This document shows, one piece after another, positions 13,982-21,693 of a DNA stretch of 24,127 bases; position 1 is the stretch's first letter, and each line of letters begins with the position of its first letter. The translations under genes were made by a program, and so were the position numbers. The notes under the pieces were generated by a model. The model was not told the DNA's origin, made no database searches, and saw only the letters and a list, made by a program, of their open reading frames with translations. This DNA is from Phaeodactylibacter sp964397205 (GTDB taxonomy: Bacteria; Bacteroidota; Bacteroidia; Chitinophagales; Saprospiraceae): positions 1-24,127 of the forward strand of contig CAYNIT010000041.1 of NCBI GenBank assembly GCA_964397205.1. Direction: 5' to 3'.

Positions 13982-16474
13982 ATGCCTAGAAAAACATTGG
14001 CTTTCCTGGAAGCCAATCGAATAACTACAGGTGTTCTAGTGTTTTGCTTGTTAGCCAGTGTTGGGGTTTACCGGTGGGTAGCGTATCCTTTTTCAGTACA
14101 AGAAGCGGTTGCCGCGGAGACAGCCATCGCTTTTACAACTGAAAGCCCTAAAAGTAGGAAAACTGCGCTTGATTCGGCAACTTATCCACGCATTTTCCAC
14201 TATTTTCCCGGTTTAAAGCAGGATTACAGCCTTTTCAGCCAGCTGCTGCACCGCGAATCGCAAGCTGTCTGGAGCCTTGACCATTTGGGGGGCAAACGCT
14301 ACGCGCTGTCCTGCGCTGCAGCAGGCTACCAGGAGTTTTTTTTGGATAGCCTTACTCGAACGGGTACTGGCAGTACATCCGTATACCAGGGCATCCAAGT
14401 GCATCAACTGGTTTGGGAAGAACAACGCATCGCTTATGCTCGCTACCGCAATTTACTGCTGTTGGGCCGCCTGCCGCTGCAGGTAGAAGGGCAAATTGCC
14501 CAATTGCAAAGCAAAGCGGAAAGCTGGCTGGAGAACAGGGAGCTGCGACCCAAGCAATGCTGGATAAATCCGGCAAATTTCCCCGCCTTTGTTTCTGGCT
14601 TTTTAGGCGGGGCCGCTTTGGCAAAAAGCCGGGATTGGGCGGAGGCTCTACCCCCATTTGCGCTCCGCTGGCCCTCCCAGGAAGACACCATCTCCCTACG
14701 CGGCCGACTTGCTGCCTATCCCCTGCCTGAAGCAGAGGACACTGCCGCTTACCGGGTCCTCAGCTACCTGCCCGCCTCCATCGCCTGGTGCAGTTGGCGC
14801 AGCCTCGCCCTTCCAGAAACCTCGGATCCGCTTTTTGCAGAATACATCGCCCCCTGGCTCGGCAAAGGCATCGCCCAACTTCAGATGCCCCTGCCGGGCG
14901 GAATCGAGCAAAACCGGGTAGTTCTGCTACGGGCCAAAAATACCGCAGATGCCGAAGGGGCGCTCGAAGCGCTGGGCAGGGAAAGCGGCCAGCTGCAGTC
15001 GTACAATTTCCAATTGTTTACCATACGGCAACTATTCTCCGGAGAAGCCCTGGCTCCATTGCGCATTGACATGCCCACCCCCTACGCGGTAGTACTAGGG
15101 GAGTACGTTGCCTTCAGTACTGGCCGCACCGCTCTGGAACAGGTAGCTAATGCTTATCTGCTGGGCCAGAGTATACAGACCCTGCCCGAATTTCGCCGGC
15201 TCTGGCCGGAACTTAGAGCTTCAAGGATGAACGCTTGGTTCTTTTTCAATGGCAAGCGGGGGCGCAACCGCGTTAAGGAGTGGCTGGTCGGGCATCGAGA
15301 TGAGTGGTCAGCTTTGCTCCGGGATTACCCCTTTTGGATGGGCAGCCTCCGATCGGGCGGAGTGCTGCAAGTCAAAGCTGCGGCTGGCATCGGGCAGCAG
15401 GGGGAAGACAGCCAAGCCGGCCTGCTATGGAGCGCCCCGATCGGCACCGAAGTGGCCAACTGCCCCCAACCTTACCCCGCCGGAGGCTGGCTGATTGAAG
15501 ACAAAAAACACAGGCTGTACTTGTTGAAAGACAATGGAGAACAGCGCTGGCGCTTCCAATTGCCGAAGCCACTGCTGAATGCTCCGCAATTTGTAAGGCA
15601 GGGGGAGCAGCGCCCTCCTGACATCGCCTTCGCTACGCCGCATCGCCTTTACTTGCTCCATCCTGATGGGCAGCCCCTTCCACCGTACCCTGTAGAGTGG
15701 CCCAGCCCGGCCCGCAGCCCCTTGCTTATTACGCCTCTGGAGGGACAGCGGTTTTTTGGCAGCTTTGTAAGCACCGATGAGGGGGTCTACGGGCTGAAGC
15801 ACGATGGCCGCCCCCTGCCGGCCTGGTCCCCCAACACGCGAGCCGATACGCTGGTGCGCCATCCGGTGCGGCACTTTCAACAGGCTGGAAAAGACTACTT
15901 TATCCTCCTTTCGGAAAACGGCACCTTGTACGCCCTGCAGCGAGATGGCAGCCCCCGCTTTGACGCGCTGAAGCTGAGCGGGACCTTCCAAAGCCCCCCC
16001 TACTTTCAAGCAGATGAACATCACAAGCGGATTGCAATCGGGAGCCGGGAAGGGTTCGCCCATATCATAAACCTACAGGGGCAGCATTTCCGCTTGCAAT
16101 TACTCCCCGGCGCTCAAAGAGCACGCTTTCTGTTTGCCCAAATTGTCGGCGACGGCCGCAAAGATTACCTAGCTTGGGATGAAGAACGCCTGGCCCTGCA
16201 CTACTACGACGGCGGGGATTTCCTGAAGCATTTTAAATACCAGTTCCCGGCGCCCCCTTCGGAGGTTTTCCTGGCCCACAAGGACGGCCAGCCCTGCATC
16301 GGTTGGTGGAGCAGAGCCAAACAGCGGATTTATTTGCTGAACTCGGATGGGGAGCTTATGCCCGGTTTCCCGCTCGCGGGCAGCACGCCCTTTAAGACGC
16401 AGCCCTTGCCCGATGGCGGCACTATGGTGGTTTGCGGCTACGGCGATCAGGTCTATGCTTACCGGGTAGAATAA
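13982..16474 (+). CDS. Membrane-anchored protein with DUF3352-like region and C-terminal beta-propeller
   Basis: 830 residues, unknown function. An N-terminal transmembrane helix (about 16-36) is followed by a large extracytoplasmic part. Residues ~60-480 have the outline of Bacteroidota proteins annotated DUF3352-like (VLSYLPASIAWCSWRSL, TPYAVVLGEYVAFSTGRTALEQVANAYLLGQ). Residues ~495-830 contain about eight copies of a strand-turn motif of the type (R/G)-(L/V)-Y-x-L-x-x-D-G-x: HRLYLLKDNGE, HRLYLLHPDGQ, GVYGLKHDGR, GTLYALQRDGS, IYLLNSDGE and others, ending in QVYAYRVE, which fits a PQQ/FG-GAP-like 7-8 blade beta-propeller. This may bind a ligand or partner at the cell surface or periplasm. 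It converges with the gene at 16483, with only 8 bases between stops. Confidence 0.85.
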   Translation: MPRKTLAFLEANRITTGVLVFCLLASVGVYRWVAYPFSVQEAVAAETAIAFTTESPKSRKTALDSATYPRIFHYFPGLKQDYSLFSQLLHRESQAVWSLDHLGGKRYALSCAAAGYQEFFLDSLTRTGTGSTSVYQGIQVHQLVWEEQRIAYARYRNLLLLGRLPLQVEGQIAQLQSKAESWLENRELRPKQCWINPANFPAFVSGFLGGAALAKSRDWAEALPPFALRWPSQEDTISLRGRLAAYPLPEAEDTAAYRVLSYLPASIAWCSWRSLALPETSDPLFAEYIAPWLGKGIAQLQMPLPGGIEQNRVVLLRAKNTADAEGALEALGRESGQLQSYNFQLFTIRQLFSGEALAPLRIDMPTPYAVVLGEYVAFSTGRTALEQVANAYLLGQSIQTLPEFRRLWPELRASRMNAWFFFNGKRGRNRVKEWLVGHRDEWSALLRDYPFWMGSLRSGGVLQVKAAAGIGQQGEDSQAGLLWSAPIGTEVANCPQPYPAGGWLIEDKKHRLYLLKDNGEQRWRFQLPKPLLNAPQFVRQGEQRPPDIAFATPHRLYLLHPDGQPLPPYPVEWPSPARSPLLITPLEGQRFFGSFVSTDEGVYGLKHDGRPLPAWSPNTRADTLVRHPVRHFQQAGKDYFILLSENGTLYALQRDGSPRFDALKLSGTFQSPPYFQADEHHKRIAIGSREGFAHIINLQGQHFRLQLLPGAQRARFLFAQIVGDGRKDYLAWDEERLALHYYDGGDFLKHFKYQFPAPPSEVFLAHKDGQPCIGWWSRAKQRIYLLNSDGELMPGFPLAGSTPFKTQPLPDGGTMVVCGYGDQVYAYRVE

Positions 16475-16482
16475 GCAGGCGG

Positions 16483-16944
16483 TCAGGCACCGTCATTTTT
16501 GCGCTCCAGAAATATGCGCCCCCGCCGCCGTTTGGGAGCGAGGGGCGTGGGAATAACCTCCTGCCAGTACCCCTCTAGGCTAGATTCCCAGATGCTTCGG
16601 TCAAATTCAAACTGGTATTTTCGGAAAAATGCTTCCACCGGGCGGCCAAAGCGGCGGGCATCCTCCCGGTGTTGCCCCTGATCCACTTCCTGCAAACCGA
16701 TGGAGCGGTCTTGGTACATCCGCCCGCGCAATTGCTGTTTGATGATACTGTCTTGGTTGATATAAACAGTGGATACGCCCTCGATCACATCATCCTCTAC
16801 AGAAAGGTAAAGCTCAAAACGATAGCCGCTTGTACGCGTAAGGTCGCCTTCTGTAATGGTGCCTTCCCAAAGGCCTTCCAGCCCATTCTGGGCACTCAGC
16901 CACAGCGGCAACAATAAAAGGAACAAAGGAGAGGAGGATTTCAT
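16483..16944 (-). CDS. Small secreted protein, paralogue of the 6794-7228 product
   Basis: 153 residues with a signal peptide (MKSSSPLFLLLLPLWLSAQ). The mature protein starts GLEGLWEGTITEGD and contains YRFELYLSVEDDVIEGVSTVYI, LRGRMYQDRSIGLQE, SLEGYW and GRIFLERK. The order and spacing of these blocks parallel those of the protein at 6.8 kb, so I call them paralogues. The C-terminus has a very basic run PKRRRGR before the last strand. Function unknown; a small beta-barrel resembling lipocalins or fatty-acid-binding proteins is plausible. The start is 206 bases from the divergent glgB start, and that interval contains only low-complexity promoter-like DNA as far as I can see. Confidence 0.82.
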   Translation of the reverse strand: MKSSSPLFLLLLPLWLSAQNGLEGLWEGTITEGDLTRTSGYRFELYLSVEDDVIEGVSTVYINQDSIIKQQLRGRMYQDRSIGLQEVDQGQHREDARRFGRPVEAFFRKYQFEFDRSIWESSLEGYWQEVIPTPLAPKRRRGRIFLERKNDGA

Positions 16945-17150
16945 AGCTTCTTTTTTTGTTGAGCATTCGCAATATCGCGAGAAGCATGCGGTATTGCAAA
17001 TGGCAGTGCCCGAGCATCATTGGCTGCCCATGACTCCCCTCTGCAATTGCGGCAATCCCTTACCTTCTTTTTCTACATCAAAACAGCGCTGCAGTTTCGA
17101 ATCTTCCAAAACATTTCTATTTTGGTCCAAACTTAAAACCAGCACACTCC

Positions 17151-19142
17151 ATGGCCAACGTCCTGAAACACTCCCTCCTGTCTGAATTAGACATCCACTT
17201 GTTCCGCGAAGGCAAGCACTACAAACTCTACGAGAAACTGGGCAGCCACCCAATTGAGGTAGATGGGCAGCAAGGCACCTACTTTGCGGTATGGGCTCCC
17301 AACGCTCAGGCGGTTTCCGTTATCGGCAATTTCAACTACTGGAACCACGAAAGCCATCCGCTGTCTGCGCGCTGGGACGGCTCCGGTATCTGGGAAGGCT
17401 TCCTGCCGGGCATCGGCCGGGGCGAGCTTTACAAGTACTACGTACATGCCAAAGACGGGCGCCACCTGCAAAAGGGCGACCCCTTCGCCCTCTACTGGGA
17501 AACACCCCCCAATACCGCTTCCATCGTCTGGGACCTGGACGATTACGAGTGGAAGGATGAAAGCTGGATGAAGGAGCGCAAACACCACGCTGGATTGGAT
17601 CAGCCCTACTCAGTGTATGAGGTCCATATGGGTACCTGGAAGAAAACACACGGAGGCCTGCGCAGCCTGAGCTACCAAGAGTTAGCGGAAGAACTGGTGC
17701 TGTACGTCAAAGACATGGGCTTTACCCACGTGGAGTTCATGCCAGTCATGGAGCACCCATACTTTCCTTCCTGGGGATATCAAGTCACGGGCTATTTCGC
17801 TCCTACCAGCCGCTACGGCAGCCCACAGGAGTTCATGCACTTGGTAGATGCGTTCCATCAAGCGGGTATCGGGGTGATTCTGGATTGGGTGCCTTCCCAC
17901 TTTCCCAATGATGCCCATGGCCTGGCCGATTTCGACGGCACCCACCTCTACGATCATGCTGACCCCCGCAAAGGCTTCCATCCGGACTGGAAGAGCGCCA
18001 TCTTCAACTACGGGCGGCACGAGGTCAGAGCGTTCCTTATTTCCAATGCGCTGTTCTGGCTGGACAAGTACCACGCCGACGGCCTGCGGGTGGATGCCGT
18101 AGCCTCTATGCTCTACTTGGACTACTCGCGGGAGGAAGGCGAATGGATCCCCAATGAGCACGGCGGCAATCAGAACCTGGAAGCCATTTCTTTTCTCAAA
18201 GAGTTCAACGAAAATGTGTACCGGGAATTCCCAGATGCCATCACCATAGCAGAGGAATCTACAGCCTGGACAGGCGTATCCCGGCCTACTTTTGAGGGGG
18301 GCTTGGGCTTCGGCCAGAAGTGGATGATGGGCTGGATGCATGATACCCTGAGCTATTTCCAGCACAATCCTATCCACCGGCAGTACCACCACGGAGAGAT
18401 TACCTTCAGCCTAGTGTACGCTTTTAGCGAAAACTTCATGCTGCCGCTTTCGCACGATGAGGTCGTACACGGCAAAGGCTCGCTTATGCACCGTATGCCG
18501 GGCGACGAATGGCAGCGCTTTGCCAACCTGCGCCTGCTCTACGGCTATATGTTCACCCATCCGGGCACCCAGCTGATGTTCATGGGAGACGAATTCGCGC
18601 AGACCAGCGAGTGGAACATCGAAAAGGGGCTCGACTGGTGGCTGACTGAATTTGACTACCACAAGGGGATGCAGCACTGGATAAAGGCATTGAATGCTTT
18701 TTACCGAACCACCCCCTCCCTGCACGAAAGGCAATTCAGCCCCGAAGGCTTTCAGTGGATTGACCACAACGACAATCAAAACAGCGTCATCTCCTACTTA
18801 CGCTATGGGAATGATCGCGAACGGCCGGCCGCAGTGATCTGTAATTTCACCCCTGTAGTCCGGCCCGCCTACCGGGTTGGGCTGCCATTTTCCGGCATTT
18901 GGAAAGAAGTGGTAAACTCCGATGCTACCCCCTACGGCGGCACCGGCGAGCACCTCAACAAAGGCGCAGTTAAGGCGGAGCAGCAAACCTACCATGGCCG
19001 CCCCTACTCTGCGGAACTGGTACTGCCGCCGCTAGGTATGGTCGTGCTGGAATACGAAGGCCCTATACGAGTGAAAGAGGAAACGGAGGAAATAGCTACC
19101 AAAGCACCAAAAGAAAAAGCCGGCCAACCGAAAAAAACATAA
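17151..19142 (+). CDS. glgB: 1,4-alpha-glucan branching enzyme
   Basis: GH13 enzyme that makes alpha-1,6 branches in glycogen; cytoplasmic. The N-terminal CBM48 module (YFAVWAPNAQAVSVIGNFNYWNHESHPL) is followed by a TIM barrel with DWVPSHFPND, GLRVDAVASMLYLDYSR, AEESTAW and LPLSHDEVVHGKGSL. The catalytic triad is D315, E368 and D436; the spacings of 53 and 121 residues equal those of E. coli D405, E458 and D526. At 663 residues it lacks the extra N1 domain of the E. coli enzyme (728). A Lys/Glu-rich tail of about 25 residues at the C-terminus is unlike the core. No other glycogen genes are in the window. Its final Lys codons supply the A-run that serves as the T-run of the opposing gene's terminator. 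Confidence 0.97.
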   Translation: MANVLKHSLLSELDIHLFREGKHYKLYEKLGSHPIEVDGQQGTYFAVWAPNAQAVSVIGNFNYWNHESHPLSARWDGSGIWEGFLPGIGRGELYKYYVHAKDGRHLQKGDPFALYWETPPNTASIVWDLDDYEWKDESWMKERKHHAGLDQPYSVYEVHMGTWKKTHGGLRSLSYQELAEELVLYVKDMGFTHVEFMPVMEHPYFPSWGYQVTGYFAPTSRYGSPQEFMHLVDAFHQAGIGVILDWVPSHFPNDAHGLADFDGTHLYDHADPRKGFHPDWKSAIFNYGRHEVRAFLISNALFWLDKYHADGLRVDAVASMLYLDYSREEGEWIPNEHGGNQNLEAISFLKEFNENVYREFPDAITIAEESTAWTGVSRPTFEGGLGFGQKWMMGWMHDTLSYFQHNPIHRQYHHGEITFSLVYAFSENFMLPLSHDEVVHGKGSLMHRMPGDEWQRFANLRLLYGYMFTHPGTQLMFMGDEFAQTSEWNIEKGLDWWLTEFDYHKGMQHWIKALNAFYRTTPSLHERQFSPEGFQWIDHNDNQNSVISYLRYGNDRERPAAVICNFTPVVRPAYRVGLPFSGIWKEVVNSDATPYGGTGEHLNKGAVKAEQQTYHGRPYSAELVLPPLGMVVLEYEGPIRVKEETEEIATKAPKEKAGQPKKT

Positions 19143-19174
19143 GATCACAGAGGCCCTAGGGCCTCTGTGATCTT
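19141..19174. terminator. Perfect 34-bp palindrome between glgB and the SPFH gene
   Basis: AAGATCACAGAGGCCCT and its exact reverse complement meet with no spacer, and the first two bases are the end of the glgB stop codon. On the minus strand it is followed by ATG and a run of seven T, giving a strong intrinsic terminator for the SPFH gene; on the plus strand no T-run follows. In RNA the central TA and neighbours would open into a small loop. Confidence 0.8.
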
Positions 19175-19179
19175 AAGGC

Positions 19180-20070
19180 CTACGGCTTTAGCTCCTCGGC
19201 GGGGAGCCCGAGAAACGGCGATTCGCCATTGGTGATGATCACCTTAGCATTCTCTGACCGCCCCATCTGCAGGAAAGCTTCGATGGCGCGGAAGCGCAAC
19301 ACTTCATCGGTAAGGGAAGTTTGCAGGCCGCTGTTGGCTTCCGCCTGTGCCTTAGCTTGCAAGCGCAGCGCGGCAGCTTCGCCCGCTGCCTGAATTTCCA
19401 GCCGCTGCCGCTCAGCATCGGCTTGAATGACCGCCGCGTCGCGCTCCCCCTTCGCCTGTATGATCCGGCGCTCGGCATCCAATTGTTCCCGTTGTTTAAC
19501 AAATTCCATGCGCTGCGCCTCCTGCTCCGCCTGCAGCTTTTCTTCTATGGCTTGCGACAGGCCGGGCGGCAGCTCGATCGTCTTCATCAACACATTGTCC
19601 ACAATGATTCCATTGGGCTCTAGAATCTCTGCCATGCGTTGCTGAATTTGCGCCTCGATGACAGCGCGCTCGCCGGAGTGCATGTCCTTGGCCAAAAAGC
19701 GAGAACTGACATCTGCAGCAGCGGAGCGAAACACCGGCAGGATAATTTCGCTTTCGTAGGCTCGCCCGATCTCGCGCAGTAGCTGCGGAGCGCTTGAGGG
19801 CTGAATACGGTACAGAATAGACATGATGGAGGTGATGGTCAGCCCCTCCTTCGAGGGCAGATTGCTCTTGATTTCGAGGTTCACGGTTCGGGTAGGCAGC
19901 GTAATGATGTTGGTGGTGAAAGGGTTAAAGCCCTTGGGCCCTTCGGTCAGGGCAACGTCGCTGATTTTGCCCAGGCGCTGCTTGACCCCCACCTGTCCAG
20001 GGCGAATGACCATGCAGCTGCTGCATAGCAAAACCAGGGCGACAATCGATAAGAACTGTCCAGTTTTCAT
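19180..20070 (-). CDS. SPFH/prohibitin-family lipoprotein
   Basis: 296 residues. The N-terminus MKTGQFLSIVALVLLCSSC is a lipoprotein-like signal with Cys19 (a loose CSSC lipobox, acceptable in Bacteroidota) followed by VIRPGQVGVKQRLGKI, the start of an SPFH domain. The SPFH core contains PTRTVNLEIKSNLPSKEGLTITSIMSILYRI and LEPNGIIVDNVLMKTIELP. From about 175 to 255 there is a long Ala/Glu/Gln/Arg-rich coiled coil (AIEEKLQAEQEAQRMEFVKQRE onward) typical of prohibitin and HflK/C-like oligomers. Such proteins build ring or cage scaffolds on membranes and regulate proteases; the specific role here is unknown. The palindromic terminator follows it. Lipidation instead of a transmembrane helix is an inference from the signal. 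Confidence 0.9.
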   Translation of the reverse strand: MKTGQFLSIVALVLLCSSCMVIRPGQVGVKQRLGKISDVALTEGPKGFNPFTTNIITLPTRTVNLEIKSNLPSKEGLTITSIMSILYRIQPSSAPQLLREIGRAYESEIILPVFRSAAADVSSRFLAKDMHSGERAVIEAQIQQRMAEILEPNGIIVDNVLMKTIELPPGLSQAIEEKLQAEQEAQRMEFVKQREQLDAERRIIQAKGERDAAVIQADAERQRLEIQAAGEAAALRLQAKAQAEANSGLQTSLTDEVLRFRAIEAFLQMGRSENAKVIITNGESPFLGLPAEELKP

Positions 20071-20198
20071 AGCTTTAAATTTTTACTAATAGGACCTCCT
20101 TTTGGCGGATTTGGTTCATCAAACCATCCGGGTACCCCACTTAATTTTTTATTAAAATACCTTCTGCTAGTAGTTTAATTGAGTGCGGGGCGGCAACG

Positions 20199-20978
20199 CT
20201 ATTCCTCCAAGTAAGAACGGTAAAAATCGGCTGCGGCGCGCACGCTGTCCGTATTGACAAAGCCTGCGCCTTGCTCCAGCAAGAACCGCCAGGCAGTAGG
20301 CTTATCGGGCGTAGCCCAGAAGCGCATCGGTTTGCCCGTTGAATCCGCCAGCCGAAGAAATGCTTGAAAACGCTCTCGCTCTTTTTTGGAGAGCGGAGCC
20401 TTTCCATTCCACCTGCCCACTTCCCGGAAGGAAACGCTGATCATAGCTACCTTATCCCACTGTGCTTCCGTAAGCTGATCGCCCGGCCGCCCATCGATCT
20501 GCACATAGCCCGGCAACTGTTCCCAGCTGCCCGGTGCCGGGCGCTTCCCTGAAAGGGCTACCCGAAGGCCGGTATCGGCTTCAAACACATCGGGATAAGC
20601 TTCCAACTGCCGCAGCAGCCAGCTCAGCACCGCTTCAGGCTTGTTTTTGATGTCGATCAGCAAAATCAGCTCCGCACTATCCTCCGAGTAGACCTGCCCG
20701 TCATTCTGCTGAACGGCTTCCCGAAGCGGATCAAGGTAAAGTTCGCTCAACTGCCGGCGCTCGGGCAAATCACTGGGGCCATGGGCTACGTATACGTCGT
20801 TTTCGTACCAGTACAAGTCCGCCTCTACAGAACCACAGCCTGCCTCCCAGGCTGTCCAGAACGGCCGTTCGCGATCGTAATCGTTGTGGGCGTGCAGCCG
20901 CTGCGCTAGTTCTTGCCCGCTAGCGTTCGGAAAACAGCACAGCAGCCATAGGCTCAAGGTTGCTATCATTATTTTCAT
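20199..20978 (-). CDS. Secreted PI-PLC/GDPD-like phosphodiesterase
   Basis: About 259 residues with a signal peptide (core IATLSLWLLCCFPNASG). It belongs to the TIM-barrel phosphodiesterase superfamily that includes PI-specific phospholipase C and glycerophosphodiester phosphodiesterase: HAHNDY (H31), GSVEADLY (E52, D54) and VYVAHGP (H66) are the two catalytic histidines and the metal-binding acids, and LILLIDIKNKP is the next barrel strand. The later strands VAMISVSF and PMRFWATPDKPTAWRFLLEQGAGFVNTD fit the short uncharacterised bacterial subgroup. The substrate is probably a phosphodiester of a lipid headgroup outside the cytoplasm. ATG 20978 is preferred; CAAATTTG overlaps the alternative ATG at 20987. 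Divergent from the phosphonate cassette (113 bases). Confidence 0.87.
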   Translation of the reverse strand: MKIMIATLSLWLLCCFPNASGQELAQRLHAHNDYDRERPFWTAWEAGCGSVEADLYWYENDVYVAHGPSDLPERRQLSELYLDPLREAVQQNDGQVYSEDSAELILLIDIKNKPEAVLSWLLRQLEAYPDVFEADTGLRVALSGKRPAPGSWEQLPGYVQIDGRPGDQLTEAQWDKVAMISVSFREVGRWNGKAPLSKKERERFQAFLRLADSTGKPMRFWATPDKPTAWRFLLEQGAGFVNTDSVRAAADFYRSYLEE

Positions 20979-21091
20979 ATCAGTCAAATTTGGATCAAAA
21001 CCCGCAAAAAACCAACATTTTAAGGCTTTTTACTCTTTCTTAAATTGAAAACACCTTATTTTTACGCACCAAAATGCTCAACCTCTAAACA

Positions 21092-21679
21092 ATGAAAAAC
21101 CACACGCTCCGAAAACAAATCCTGGCCGCCGATAAGGCTGGCAAAGCGCAACTGCTCTTCGACTACATGAAAAAGCACGGCAGCGAACACTACGAAGAAG
21201 ACGTCAGCCAAATGCAGCACGCCCTGCAGGCTGCTCATCTGGCACGGCAAGCCGGCAAAAGCGCTGCCTTAGTCACCGCTGCCCTTTTCCACGACATCGG
21301 CCACATACTAGCCGACGATCCGCTCGAGGCCAACAACCCTACCCTCAAGAACGATCTGCACGAGAACCTCGCCGCCGAGTACTTTCAAGGGATTTTCCCA
21401 GCTGCCGTCACGGAGCCTATCCGCCTGCATGTGGAAGCTAAACGTTACCTTTGCACCGTACGGAAAGGATACTACGAAAAACTGTCCGAGGCCTCCCAGA
21501 AAAGTTACCACCTGCAGGGCGGCAAAATGAGCGCGCAAGAGCAAGCGGCTTTTGAGTCCAATCCACACTACAAGGAAGCAACCCTGCTCCGCGCCTGGGA
21601 TGACATGGCCAAAGACACCACTAAAGTAATCCCTCCAATCGACGACTATCAAGAAGAGGTCGTCGCTGCAATGATTTAA
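21092..21679 (+). CDS. PhnZ-type HD-domain oxygenase (phosphonate catabolism)
   Basis: 195 residues of the HD-domain mixed-valent di-iron oxygenase family containing PhnZ and TmpB, which cleave 1-hydroxy-2-aminoethylphosphonates oxidatively to phosphate plus a glycine-type product. Compared from memory with PhnZ there is a constant +9 offset: H43, H67-D68, H71, H90, H113 and D170 are the metal or second-shell residues, and K117, S135, S138 and R167 match the phosphonate-binding K108, S126, T129 and R158. The lid motif differs: the family's YxxExVSQ is HYEEDVSQ here, so E36 is kept but the Tyr is one position late. The HAD hydrolase gene follows after 14 bases. No PhnY-like dioxygenase is adjacent to make the hydroxylated substrate. 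Cytoplasmic. Confidence 0.9.
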   Translation: MKNHTLRKQILAADKAGKAQLLFDYMKKHGSEHYEEDVSQMQHALQAAHLARQAGKSAALVTAALFHDIGHILADDPLEANNPTLKNDLHENLAAEYFQGIFPAAVTEPIRLHVEAKRYLCTVRKGYYEKLSEASQKSYHLQGGKMSAQEQAAFESNPHYKEATLLRAWDDMAKDTTKVIPPIDDYQEEVVAAMI

Positions 21680-21693
21680 ACATTTTACCATAC

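Noticed and set aside
17118..17124. TATTTTG upstream of glgB as a -7 box
   Set aside because: The spacer between TA and TTTG is one base short and no -33 element is seen at the right distance.
17682..18392. Antisense open frame within glgB
   Set aside because: Lies entirely across the catalytic barrel of glgB and has no independent features.
20088..20100. AGGAGGT-like sequence upstream of the SPFH gene as a Shine-Dalgarno site
   Set aside because: It is about 20 or more bases from the ATG at 20070, too far for normal use, and such sites are rarely used in this phylum.
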